DNA of 64,000 nt, from the NCBI RefSeq assembly GCF_023656545.1, contig NZ_JAMOKF010000002.1:26978-90977 (forward strand), in the 5' to 3' direction. The translations under genes were made by a program, and so were the position numbers. Shown here one piece after another: positions 52,685 through 60,563 of the stretch. Positions within the stretch are counted from its first letter, which is position 1. Each line of letters starts with the position of its first letter. The notes below the pieces were generated by a model that saw only the letters and a list, made by a program, of their open reading frames with translations, had not been told where the DNA came from and searched no databases. The stretch is from Micromonospora phytophila. GTDB lineage: Bacteria > Actinomycetota > Actinomycetes > Mycobacteriales > Micromonosporaceae.

Positions 52685-53470
52685 CTACTGCTGATCAACT
52701 CCTGGCAAGAGTTCGAAGTGGACGGTCTGTCCGGTCCGCCGCCGCAGGACCCGGTGTGCCATCGGCACGAGCACCCCGTGCAACAGCGGATACTTGCGCC
52801 GCAACGCCCGCCGCGCGACGCCCTCCTCCGCCCCGTCCAGCCGCCGTGCGGTGGCACCGATCGCCGGACCGGTCACCCTGCCCCGAGCGGTCGACGCCGC
52901 CACGCTGACCGCCGGGTTGTTACGGGCCCGCCGGGTCTTCCACGCCCGCTCGAAGCTGCGCACGTACGCCCGCTCCCCCGCCACCGCGATGCTCACCGGC
53001 GTGGCCACCGGCGTGCCGTCGCGCCGGTACGTGGTGAGCGCGACCGTCTTCTGCCGGGCGAACTGCGCCAACTCCCGGTCGCCCGTCGGCTCGACCGCGC
53101 CGAGGACCCAGCCCAGCTCCCGCCACCGGATCACCAACGCCACCGCGGCCAGCACCGCCGACACCCCGACCACCACGGTCTGCCCGGCGCTTCCACCGAG
53201 GTGCCGGTCGACGACGTGCGCCACGGTGTGCGCGACACCGCCGACGAGGTACCCCGCGAGGGCCACCGCCAGCGCGTCCGCCCAGATGGCCGCGAGCATC
53301 AGGGTGGCCCCGATGCCGAGTTGGAAGGCACCCACGTCGTGCACGAAGTGCTGGTGAGGCGGGAAGCCGACCGCCGCGCTGAAGGACGCCGGCCGGAGCA
53401 GCGCCCACACCCCGACGACGATGGCCACCATGCCGAGCAGGACGGTGGCGGCTCGAACAATGCGTTTCAT
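52685..53470 (-). CDS. Four-helix membrane domain fused to a PPOX/F420-dependent oxidoreductase domain
   Basis: A 261-aa protein. The first ~125 residues hold four hydrophobic helices (RIVRAATVLLGMVAIVVGVW, AFQLGIGATLMLAAIWADA, GYLVGGVAHTVAHVVDRH, VVVGVSAVLAAVALVIR), DUF4345-like. The C-terminal half, from LAQFARQKTVALTTYRRDG through VATPVSIAVAGERAYVRS to VTGPAIGATARR, is the split-barrel F420/FMN reductase fold. ATG 53470 has AAGGG just upstream; ATG 53509 would add 13 residues. A membrane-attached F420-dependent reductase is likely. The substrate is unknown. Confidence 0.75.
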   Translation of the reverse strand: MKRIVRAATVLLGMVAIVVGVWALLRPASFSAAVGFPPHQHFVHDVGAFQLGIGATLMLAAIWADALAVALAGYLVGGVAHTVAHVVDRHLGGSAGQTVVVGVSAVLAAVALVIRWRELGWVLGAVEPTGDRELAQFARQKTVALTTYRRDGTPVATPVSIAVAGERAYVRSFERAWKTRRARNNPAVSVAASTARGRVTGPAIGATARRLDGAEEGVARRALRRKYPLLHGVLVPMAHRVLRRRTGQTVHFELLPGVDQQ

Positions 53471-53580
53471 GCCCTTCAGACGCGACGCCGTCAGCTCCTG
53501 TGACGGCATTCGGGCACCCAGCTCGGCGGTGCGGCTCATTTCCTGCAGAGGAGCGGCCTGAAAGGTCGAGGGTCCATGCC

Positions 53581-53685
53581 TCGGCCGGCGTCGAAGGCTG
53601 GACCGGGCTACGTCGCCTCGCCGGCGTGGAGACGTCGAAACGGGCCGGACTGCCGGGAGTTGTGCGGCCGTCGGGTGGATGTTGC
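53581..53685 (+). pseudogene. 105-bp scrap of a DUF3427 helicase gene
   Basis: Aligns by eye to 36872-36980 in the intact PLD-helicase gene, same strand. The translation GVEGWTGLRRLAGVETS matches GGWVGLRRLAGIETS there, and after small gaps GPDCRELCGRRV corresponds to GPDDRELGRAIGRM. Frame is lost. It is too short to function and marks a former second copy of the helicase. Confidence 0.7.
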
Positions 53686-53772
53686 CGGCCCCTCGCGCTG
53701 CTTCACGGGTGCGACAGCGGCTGCGTGGGCGCGATGCTTGCGGATGAGGGCCAGGTGTCGGACAGTGGCCCC

Positions 53773-54267
53773 ATGTCCTGGTTGCGCCGCCACCGCTATT
53801 CCGTGCCGGGTGTGTCGCCGAACAGTTCCCACCATGGCTGGGACGAGTACAACGGCTCCCGGCTGGCGGACCGCCCCGCGGTCGCCGCGGCGCTGGATCG
53901 GGCGCCACGACAGTTCGCCGACCTCGTCTTCTCCCCGGGCGACCCGGACATGGCGCTCAGCCGCGAGGAGTTCCTGGCGGGCATCACGGTGGGCACCGAC
54001 GACGGGTTGTCGTGGACCGTGAGCCTCGCCGAGGAGATGAAGGCCGTGGTCGACACCGGGCCCGACGTCGCCGACGATGACATTCTTCTGGCGGCACTGG
54101 CCGAGCGACCCGAGGTGTCCGAGGCGCAGCACCCGGACCGGGAGGTTCTCGAGGTGATTCTCGCCAGTCCGCTCCGGGCCGATGAGGTGCTCGCCCTGGC
54201 GGTGGACGCTCTGTCGGCCGCGCATCGGCGGCTCGCCCAGCGTCTGCGCATCGAGCTACCCGGCTGA
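53773..54267 (+). CDS. Uncharacterised 164-aa protein
   Basis: I do not recognise the family. From ATG 53773 the protein is acidic and soluble, with segments SSHHGWDEYNGSRLADRP and SREEFLAGITVGTDDGLSW and a helical C-terminus (ADEVLALAVDALSAAHRRLA). GTG 53755 is an alternative start. It converges on the large secreted toxin-like gene and shares its terminator. Being next to that gene it could encode an immunity partner, but orientation and lack of family evidence make this only a possibility. Confidence 0.55.
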   Translation: MSWLRRHRYSVPGVSPNSSHHGWDEYNGSRLADRPAVAAALDRAPRQFADLVFSPGDPDMALSREEFLAGITVGTDDGLSWTVSLAEEMKAVVDTGPDVADDDILLAALAERPEVSEAQHPDREVLEVILASPLRADEVLALAVDALSAAHRRLAQRLRIELPG

Positions 54268-54278
54268 CCACGCCGCCG

Positions 54279-54315
54279 CCGGCCGTGGAACCGCCCTCGG
54301 CGGTCCCACGGCCGG
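54279..54315. terminator. Bidirectional hairpin terminator between convergent genes
   Basis: A 17-bp stem with one mismatch (CCGGCCGTGG.ACCGCC and its complement) around a CTC loop, lying exactly between the two stop codons. No long T-run, as is common in GC-rich actinomycetes. Confidence 0.75.
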
Positions 54316-54320
54316 TGCTC

Positions 54321-56501
54321 TCAGGCGCTGTTGGGTGTGTGGATGGTGAACGGGATGCCCTCGTCCCGCAGGCACTGCAGGAGGTAGTCCTGGATGCCGA
54401 GGGAGTCACCGGGTGCGTAGGGCAGGAAGTGCCAGACGACGTCCGCGAACAGCCCGGACCGCCTGAGGTGGCCGTCCTTGCGGCACTGTTTCAACGTGTC
54501 TTCCCTGCTGTAGTTCGGCATACCGGTCTTGACCTCGTGGGCGACGTCAAGGCCGTCCGGCCGCTCCTCGATGTAGTCCGGGTGGCGCTTGCCCAGCGGG
54601 GTCTCGGTCACGGTGTCCGGGGGTCGGGCTCCGAACTTTCCTTCGGACCTCAGCAACGAGGCGAACCAGTTCTCGCCGGCGGTGGCACTGGGCAGCCACG
54701 GTGCGCCGGCACCGGCGCGGTGCAGCGGGTCCGAGAGTGCGTCCGCGAGCCGGGGAAGACTCGTCCGTGCCCCCTTCCCGAGGCGGATGATCACCGCGTC
54801 GGTGAGGCCGCCGTCGGTCAGCTTGCTGTAGTTGCCGAGCAGGATCAGCTTGATGGTCGCGGTCTTGACCGAGTCGGGAATCTTGTCGTACTTGGCGACG
54901 AACCGGATCACCGCATCGAGCCGGTGCAGGTACTTGAGCACGAACTTGGCGGCCTTGCCGGGGATGGCGACCGCGTCACCGGCGTACGGGATGAGGCCGA
55001 TGATGCTCAGCCCGGCACCGACCCAGTCGCTGTGGATGACCCCGGCGATCGTGTCGCGGATGTCGGCGAGTCCACCAAGGACCCAGCCGACGACCGGGAT
55101 GAAGCTCAGGCCGCCGGAGCAGAGGTAACCGGACAGCCACGCCATCGAGTCCCGGGGTGCGAAGTCGCCGGCGACCAGACCGAGCAGGAAATCACTGACG
55201 TACGTCCACTTGCTGACCTGCTCGTCGGGGATCGCCGGGTCGAGGCCCTGGTCCTCGATGTGGGCGAGTTCGTAGTCGTCGCGCAGGCCGTCGCCGTCGG
55301 TGTCGGCGGCGGCCGGGTTGATGAGGTACTGGTCGACCTCAGCTCCGTCGGAGAGGCCGTCGCCGTCGGTGTCCGGGTTGGCGGGGTCGCTGCCGTGCTC
55401 CTCCTCGAAGATGTCCGCCAGCCCGTCACCATCGACGTCGGTGAGGGTCGGGTTGGTCACGATCGGCGGGGCCTCGCCGGGCAGCGGTGGGGCTCGGGGC
55501 TGGTCGGCCACCAGCGGATTCGTGCCCCGGGCCACCTCGGCGCCGTCGCTGAGCCCGTCGCCGTCGGTGTCGGGATCGGTGGGGGATGTTCCGAGCCGCT
55601 GCTCGTCGAGGTTGGTGAGCCCGTCGCCGTCGACGTCCTCCGCGCCGTCGGCGACCGAGTCCTGGTCGGTGTCCGGCGTGTTGGGCCGGGTCCATCCGGC
55701 CAGCTCGGTGATCTCGAACTTGTCGGTCAGCTCGTCGCCGTCGGAGTCGACGAGCAACGGGCTGGCGCCGAACCGCAGCTCCACGACGTCCACCACGCCG
55801 TCGGAGTCGTGGTCGCCGTCGTAGGTGATGCCCAGCCGGGCCAGGACGTTGAAGCCGTTACGCCAGGCACTGCCTGCCTGGATCGTCGCGGGTTCCGGAT
55901 TGGCCTTGCGGAGCATCTCGTCGGCCTGGGCCAGGTCTGTCTTCGCCGCCGCCAGGTCCGCGAACGCCTCGGTCAGCCCCGCCGGGGCGGGCGCGGGTGG
56001 TGGGCTGGCCCGGAACGGGCCGATGGTCGCCTCGGCGTCCTGGATCGCCGCGTCGGCCAGCAGCCGTACGCCGGTGAGGGTCTCCACCAGCGCCCTGACG
56101 TGCGCCTGTTCGGCCTCGCCGTTCGGCGGGCTGGCGCCGGTCATCCGGCTCTTGAGGAAGGACTCCAGGTGTTGGAGGTTGTCGTACGCGATCTCGCCGT
56201 TGGCGGCGCTGTCGAGCCGCGCGCCGTCGAAGTACCGGCTGCCGACATCCGCCAGCACCGGATCGATCCGGCTGTCACCGAGCCCGTCTCCCACGTACGG
56301 GCGCAACGCCTGGGTGGCCTCGGCGACGTAGACCTTCGCGTCCCGGGTGTACTGCGCGGCGGGGATCTTCGCGACCTCCACCTGCCACAGCGGCGTCTCG
56401 CCTGCCGACGCCTCTGCCCCGAACAGCGCTACCTGCGCCGCGACCGTGCTCGCGAGCACCGCAGCCAGAGTTCTTCGGCGTAACCGTGCCTTGGTTCCCA
56501 C
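54321..56501 (-). CDS. Secreted protein with calcium-binding repeats and nuclease-like C-terminus (candidate polymorphic toxin)
   Basis: A 726-aa protein from GTG 56501 (GGGAGG upstream). A Sec signal peptide ([20 protein letters not shown]) is followed by a helical region to about residue 225. About seven thrombospondin type 3 repeats with DxDxDG calcium loops (for example [22 protein letters not shown]) span about 230-410. A hydrophobic Gly-rich block ([34 protein letters not shown]) near 450-530 resembles a pretoxin segment. The last ~120 residues contain [20 protein letters not shown], a PD-(D/E)XK-like core (Asp then ExK). The layout of export signal, stalk, pretoxin and nuclease suggests a secreted antibacterial effector. 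The nuclease assignment is inference. Confidence 0.72.
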   Translation of the reverse strand: MGTKARLRRRTLAAVLASTVAAQVALFGAEASAGETPLWQVEVAKIPAAQYTRDAKVYVAEATQALRPYVGDGLGDSRIDPVLADVGSRYFDGARLDSAANGEIAYDNLQHLESFLKSRMTGASPPNGEAEQAHVRALVETLTGVRLLADAAIQDAEATIGPFRASPPPAPAPAGLTEAFADLAAAKTDLAQADEMLRKANPEPATIQAGSAWRNGFNVLARLGITYDGDHDSDGVVDVVELRFGASPLLVDSDGDELTDKFEITELAGWTRPNTPDTDQDSVADGAEDVDGDGLTNLDEQRLGTSPTDPDTDGDGLSDGAEVARGTNPLVADQPRAPPLPGEAPPIVTNPTLTDVDGDGLADIFEEEHGSDPANPDTDGDGLSDGAEVDQYLINPAAADTDGDGLRDDYELAHIEDQGLDPAIPDEQVSKWTYVSDFLLGLVAGDFAPRDSMAWLSGYLCSGGLSFIPVVGWVLGGLADIRDTIAGVIHSDWVGAGLSIIGLIPYAGDAVAIPGKAAKFVLKYLHRLDAVIRFVAKYDKIPDSVKTATIKLILLGNYSKLTDGGLTDAVIIRLGKGARTSLPRLADALSDPLHRAGAGAPWLPSATAGENWFASLLRSEGKFGARPPDTVTETPLGKRHPDYIEERPDGLDVAHEVKTGMPNYSREDTLKQCRKDGHLRRSGLFADVVWHFLPYAPGDSLGIQDYLLQCLRDEGIPFTIHTPNSA

Positions 56502-56795
56502 GGAACCTCCCGTCTGCCGTTGGAACGAACAGCGGGAAGCCTATTGATGGTCGTCGCTTTTCGATGCCCTTCGGCAGTCGAGATGCCACCTTCGCCACGG
56601 ACGCTCCGGTTAGGAGTGACCTTCGGGGTGTCAGTAGTTCGGCCGAATCAGGCCAACCCGGAGCCATGCGGGGTAACCGGACCGGTCAGGTCCCGGCGCT
56701 GCGGCCCAACGGGGCCGGTGCCGGGCACCAGAGTCCGGCCACCCACCCTTACCAGGGTTGGACTGACGCACCGGTACTCGACGGGCGACGGGGCT
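56502..56795. other. Intergenic stretch without a supported gene
   Basis: About 290 bases carrying the promoter side of the toxin-like gene and the 3' flank of the phosphotransferase gene. Nothing further recognised. Confidence 0.5.
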
Positions 56796-58004
56796 CTAGG
56801 ACGCGAGGCCGGCGCTCGGTTCAAGGGCCGGCCGGCGCTCCGCCTCAACCGCCCGCGCAAGGCAGGCATCCACATCCTCGGCGTGGTAGACCCGCTCGCT
56901 CGCCTCGATCCCGTCGAGGAACATCGCGTACACCGCCGCCATCCGCAGCGCCGCCACCGGCCGCAGCAGTTCGACGGCCCGCTCCGGGTCGCACCCGGGC
57001 ACACTGTCCCGCCACCGCGCGCACCACTCCTCGGTCACCAACACAGCGGAGGCGTCGTCGAGCCCCTCGGCCAACCGCAGGACGTCGAACGCCGGGTGCC
57101 CGACGAACGCGTCCCCCCAGTCGATGATCACCCGTCGCTCCGCGGAAGCGCGGACGTTGCCGGGGTGCAGGTCCCCGTGCACCAGCGTCTCCGGCAGCCC
57201 GCACCCGCGTACCTCGTCCAGCCGCGCCTCCAGCCCCGCGAGCAGGGACCCCACCGACGAGGTGTCGTAGGGGGCCAGCCAGTCGCGGATCCAGCGGGCC
57301 AGGGCGTGGCCGCGCAGGTCCGGCACGCCCGCCGCCACCAGCTCCGTCACGTCGGGGACGGACCGCAGGTGCACCGCGTGCATGTCGGCCACCATGGGCA
57401 GCCGCTCGTCGACGCCCACCGCGTAGCGGTCCTCACCGGGCACGTGGTCGAGCAGCATCCGACCGTCGCCGTCGTCGGCGAGCAGCGTCGAGGTCCGCCC
57501 CGGCACCGCCCGGCCGAGCCAGCGCAGCACCGCGGCCTCGTGCCGGAAGAAGACCGGCACCTGCTTCAACCAGGCGGTCCCGGAGGACCCGTCGAGCCGC
57601 CAGATCGCCGACAGGTTCCAGGTGCGCTGCTGGGCGGCGGTCTCCGCCGGACGCCCGAGCCGCCGCAGTTCCGCCGTGGCCCAGGCCAGGCTGCGGGCCG
57701 GGCCGCCGGGCTCGGCGTAGGGGGCGCGCAGCGGGTCCGCCGCCAGCTCGACGTCCGTCGGGACGAGCGGCGTGGCGGGCGGCTCACTCACCTGTCCGAG
57801 GTACGTCACCGCGCCGCCGACCGCCCGCGGCGGGTCACCGGCGAGCAGGCGCAGGACGCTCACCTCGACGCCGTAGCGCCGTCGGGCCTCCTCCACCACG
57901 CAGCCGACCTCCTGCCACCAGGGCACGGGCACGTCGAACGGTGGCAGGGCGCCCAGCGGCGCGCCGGCGGAGTCGACCAGGACGAGGGTCACGGCACGGG
58001 ACAC
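56796..58004 (-). CDS. APH-family phosphotransferase with N-terminal NUDIX-like extension
   Basis: A 402-aa protein. The C-terminal APH kinase core has ETLVHGDLHPGNVRAS (HGDxHxxN, about residues 260-275) and VIIDWGDAFVGHPAFDVLRL (metal-binding D). The first ~130 residues (SRAVTLVLVDSAGAPLGALP, VGCVVEEARRRYGVEVSVLR) recall a NUDIX-like fold but lack an obvious NUDIX box. The kinase substrate is unknown; similar actinobacterial proteins are annotated only as aminoglycoside phosphotransferase family. Transcribed alone, divergent from the next gene. Confidence 0.82.
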   Translation of the reverse strand: MSRAVTLVLVDSAGAPLGALPPFDVPVPWWQEVGCVVEEARRRYGVEVSVLRLLAGDPPRAVGGAVTYLGQVSEPPATPLVPTDVELAADPLRAPYAEPGGPARSLAWATAELRRLGRPAETAAQQRTWNLSAIWRLDGSSGTAWLKQVPVFFRHEAAVLRWLGRAVPGRTSTLLADDGDGRMLLDHVPGEDRYAVGVDERLPMVADMHAVHLRSVPDVTELVAAGVPDLRGHALARWIRDWLAPYDTSSVGSLLAGLEARLDEVRGCGLPETLVHGDLHPGNVRASAERRVIIDWGDAFVGHPAFDVLRLAEGLDDASAVLVTEEWCARWRDSVPGCDPERAVELLRPVAALRMAAVYAMFLDGIEASERVYHAEDVDACLARAVEAERRPALEPSAGLAS

Positions 58005-58090
58005 GCCGGCACGCTACCGCCGGCGTACGAGCGGCGGCGAGCGGTTATCGGGCGGCAGCAGTGTCTCCCCCTGTGGCTATGGTCTGCCGC

Positions 58091-58753
58091 ATGCGGACAT
58101 CACGAGAAGCTGAGCCGGGGCCGGTCACCCCGGACGACGTCCTGCTGGCTGTGCGGGCGGCGGCCACCACCCTCACCCCGGCCCTCGACCGGGACTGGCA
58201 CGTCCCCGCCGGCGCCCTGGACTGGACGTGCTGGGAGACGCTCGAGCACGTCGCCGACGACCTCTTCGCGTACGCCCTGCAACTCGGCCCGGAGCGACCA
58301 CCGCTCGACACGCACGTGCCGGTGATCTGCGAACCTCGCCGGCCGGGCGGCCCGGCGTCCACCATCTTCGCCGAGCCGGCGGCGGGTCCGGCGGGTCTGC
58401 TCCAGGCACTCGAGGGCTGCGGCGGCCTGCTGGCGGCGATGGTCCGCGTCACCCCGCCGACGGTGCGCGCCCACCACGTCTTCGGCGTGGCGGACCCGGA
58501 GGGGTTCGCGGCGATGGGGGTGGTGGAGGTCCTGGTCCACCTGCACGACGTGGCCGCCGGCCTGGGCCTGCCGTGGGAGCCGGACGCCGGGCTCTGCGCC
58601 CGGGTGCGGCACCGGCTCTTCCCCGCCGCGCCGGCCGACACCGACCCGTGGCAGACGCTGCTCTGGGCGACCGGCCGGGGTGAGCTGCCGGGCCGCGCCG
58701 CGTTGACCCGCTGGCGCTGGGAGGGCGCACCGCGCAACCATCTCGCGGCTTAG
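58091..58753 (+). CDS. DinB/mycothiol-dependent maleylpyruvate isomerase-like protein
   Basis: A 220-aa helical-bundle protein. DWTCWETLEHVADDLFAYAL and EVLVHLHDVAAGLGLPWEPD fit the DinB/MDMPI N-terminal metal-binding pattern, where His residues on the helix pair hold a divalent ion; such enzymes often use mycothiol. ATG 58091 is used; the frame upstream overlaps the divergent phosphotransferase. No operon partner. Confidence 0.72.
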   Translation: MRTSREAEPGPVTPDDVLLAVRAAATTLTPALDRDWHVPAGALDWTCWETLEHVADDLFAYALQLGPERPPLDTHVPVICEPRRPGGPASTIFAEPAAGPAGLLQALEGCGGLLAAMVRVTPPTVRAHHVFGVADPEGFAAMGVVEVLVHLHDVAAGLGLPWEPDAGLCARVRHRLFPAAPADTDPWQTLLWATGRGELPGRAALTRWRWEGAPRNHLAA

Positions 58754-58790
58754 CCCGGCGCTGGGGCAGCGGATGCCCGAGGCCGGGCGG

Positions 58791-59090
58791 TCAGGCGGCG
58801 TCCGCGTTCGGCGCGAACTTGACGTCCAGCTTCATATCGAGGGCTCGCGCGAGACGCTCCAGCACCGGCAGCGTCGGCACCGTTCCGCCCGCCTCGAAGC
58901 GCGCCACCGCCGACTGTGTCATGCCGGCGGCGCGCGCCAACTGACTCTGGCTCCAGCCGTTGCGCTCCCGCAGGTGACGGACCTCCTGGCCGAGCTCGAA
59001 GGCGATGCGCGTCGCCTCGTAGGCTTCGGCTGCCCCCGGCTCGGCCATCCGCCGGTCCCGCAGGTCGTTCCAGTCGATGCAATCACTCAT
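58791..59090 (-). CDS. Orphan XRE-family antitoxin, paralogue of the 34-kb antitoxin
   Basis: A 99-aa protein nearly identical to that at 33863-34162 (HTH RERNGWSQSQLARAAGMT, tail LDMKLDVKFAPNADAA). The frame is open ten codons further, but ATG 59090 matches the intact locus. Its toxin gene has been deleted to ten codons (59083-59115), yet the operator palindrome is preserved. It may still repress from that site or cross-neutralise the intact toxin 25 kb away. Confidence 0.85.
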   Translation of the reverse strand: MSDCIDWNDLRDRRMAEPGAAEAYEATRIAFELGQEVRHLRERNGWSQSQLARAAGMTQSAVARFEAGGTVPTLPVLERLARALDMKLDVKFAPNADAA

Positions 59091-59115
59091 CGCTCTGCCC
59101 CTCACCCCAGGCCAT
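59083..59115 (-). pseudogene. Deletion scar of the HigB-like toxin gene (ten codons left)
   Basis: The frame MAWGEGQSDE starts at the same point inside the operator as the intact toxin (MTWGSVE). It joins the first four codons to the end of the toxin gene, one base out of frame. About 320 bases of toxin coding sequence are missing. Confidence 0.75.
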
Positions 59116-59132
59116 AGCATCGATGCTATGGC
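59111..59132 (-). promoter_or_regulatory. Operator palindrome of the orphan antitoxin
   Basis: Perfect dyad GCCATAGCAT-cg-ATGCTATGGC. Compared with 34508-34529 the second outer pair is changed on both arms (T/A to C/G), so the palindrome is kept. Confidence 0.8.
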
Positions 59133-59318
59133 TTCGCGGCACTTCGGCCCGGCTTCCGCTCCTCGCGGGTCTCGTTCCGGATGTCGCCCGATCGGTGACG
59201 GACTGCCACGTGCCGCCGACCCCGTTTCCGGGACGGCGGCACGTCGACGGCCGGATCAGCCGATCTGCTGCGGCTCCAGCGCGCGGGCCTGCTCCAGCCA
59301 CTGCCTGAAGAGCGTGGA

Positions 59319-59699
59319 TCAGGCCGGCGGCATGATGTCGGACATCTCGGTGACCCGGCGGACGTCCACCTCCACCTCGCCGATGGTCTGGGCGAAGATG
59401 TCGGCGAACCGCTTGGCCCACTCCAGGGCCTCCTCCTTGTCGCGCACCTCCACCAGCGCGAACCCGGCGATCAGTTCCTTGGTCTCGGTGAACGGCCCGT
59501 CGGTGACGGTGGCCTTCCCACCGGTCACGGTGATCCTGGCCGCGTCCACGGTGCTGGGGCGCAGCCCCTCCGCGGCCAGCAGCACCCCGGCCTGCGTCAC
59601 CTCCTGCATGAAGGTGCCGAACTTCGCCATGAACGCGGCGTCCGGGTTGAAGGCGCCGGGCAGGTTCTCGTCCAGCTTGTGCATGAGCATGAATCGCAC
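59319..59699 (-). CDS. DGPF/YCII-domain protein of the ECF42 operon
   Basis: A 126-aa YCII-related protein with the namesake VTDGPFTETKELIAGFALVE near residues 65-84 and RFMLMHKLDENLPGAF at the start. DGPF proteins are encoded with ECF42 sigma factors in many actinobacteria; their reaction is unknown. It is the third gene of the operon, 57 nt after the DUF998 gene. Confidence 0.88.
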   Translation of the reverse strand: MRFMLMHKLDENLPGAFNPDAAFMAKFGTFMQEVTQAGVLLAAEGLRPSTVDAARITVTGGKATVTDGPFTETKELIAGFALVEVRDKEEALEWAKRFADIFAQTIGEVEVDVRRVTEMSDIMPPA

Positions 59700-59756
59700 T
59701 GGTCTTTCCTTTCGGGTGGGTGACTGTTTTCGTCGAGTGACAACTGGTGGATGAGG

Positions 59757-60440
59757 TCAGCGGGGAGCAGCGGCGATCAGCTTGGCGCAGACCGCGGTGA
59801 GCCAACCGAAGATGACGGCGGAGCCGAGCGCCATCCGGACGCTGATGGTGTCCTGGTCGGGCCAGCCCATCACCACGACCACGCCCACGGCGCAGGCCAC
59901 CGAGAGCACCGCCCAGCCCCGCTCGGCCGAGGCGAACCAGCGGCGGGCGAAGACCAGGCAGGCGGCGGTGACCGACACGAACGCGAGCATCGCGCCCACG
60001 CCGTGGCCCACGCCGTGCCAGCTCAGCGTCTCCGCCGGGCCTTCCGGCGCGCCGGCCGGCCAGCCCATGCTGGGGTCGGCGACCAGCACCCCGGCGATGA
60101 CCATGCCGGCGCCGTAGCCGGCGACCAGCGCCGGTCCCCAGGTGCCGGCCGGCTGGCCGCGCAGCGCCCGGCGCAGCCCGACCGCGCCGGCGAGGGCCAG
60201 CAGGCCGGCGAGCACGAAGTTGGCGATCTGGATCCAGCCGAGGTCGCCGAGGGCGAGCAGGCTGAGCGGCTGCCGGCTCAGGTCGAACCCGTCGCGGGTG
60301 AGCACCTGGGCCGCGGCCACCACCGCGAACACCGGGCCGGCGGCGACCCCGCCGGCCAGCAGCGCCCTGGTCGTCGCACGCGGGAAGCCGACCCCCGCCA
60401 CCGCGGACCGTGCGCTCGCCGCGTTCGCCGTCGTCGTCAT
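59757..60440 (-). CDS. DUF998 membrane protein
   Basis: A 227-aa protein with about six hydrophobic helices, for example ALLAGGVAAGPVFAVVAAAQ, FVLAGLLALAGAVGLRRAL and VGAMLAFVSVTAACLVFARR, and the DUF998 pattern DGFDLSRQPLSLLALGDLGW. Function unknown. It lies between the sigma factor and the DGPF gene and is probably co-transcribed. Confidence 0.85.
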   Translation of the reverse strand: MTTTANAASARSAVAGVGFPRATTRALLAGGVAAGPVFAVVAAAQVLTRDGFDLSRQPLSLLALGDLGWIQIANFVLAGLLALAGAVGLRRALRGQPAGTWGPALVAGYGAGMVIAGVLVADPSMGWPAGAPEGPAETLSWHGVGHGVGAMLAFVSVTAACLVFARRWFASAERGWAVLSVACAVGVVVVMGWPDQDTISVRMALGSAVIFGWLTAVCAKLIAAAPR

Positions 60441-60563
60441 GTCGATCTCCTCGTCTCGCCCGGCCGGTCGCCGGTTCCGCGTGCCGGTCCGATCCGGCTT
60501 CTACTGACGCGTCGATCGGCCCGACGGGGATACGTGGCGGCCGAGGTTTTTTCCCAAGATTTT

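Noticed and set aside
55260..55820. Tandem repeat array at DNA level
   Set aside because: It is explained by the coding repeats (calcium-binding loops) of the secreted protein; not a mobile or CRISPR repeat.
54285..56483. 732-codon plus-strand frame opposite the secreted toxin-like gene
   Set aside because: It mirrors the DxDxDG repeats of the real gene and shows no domain of its own.
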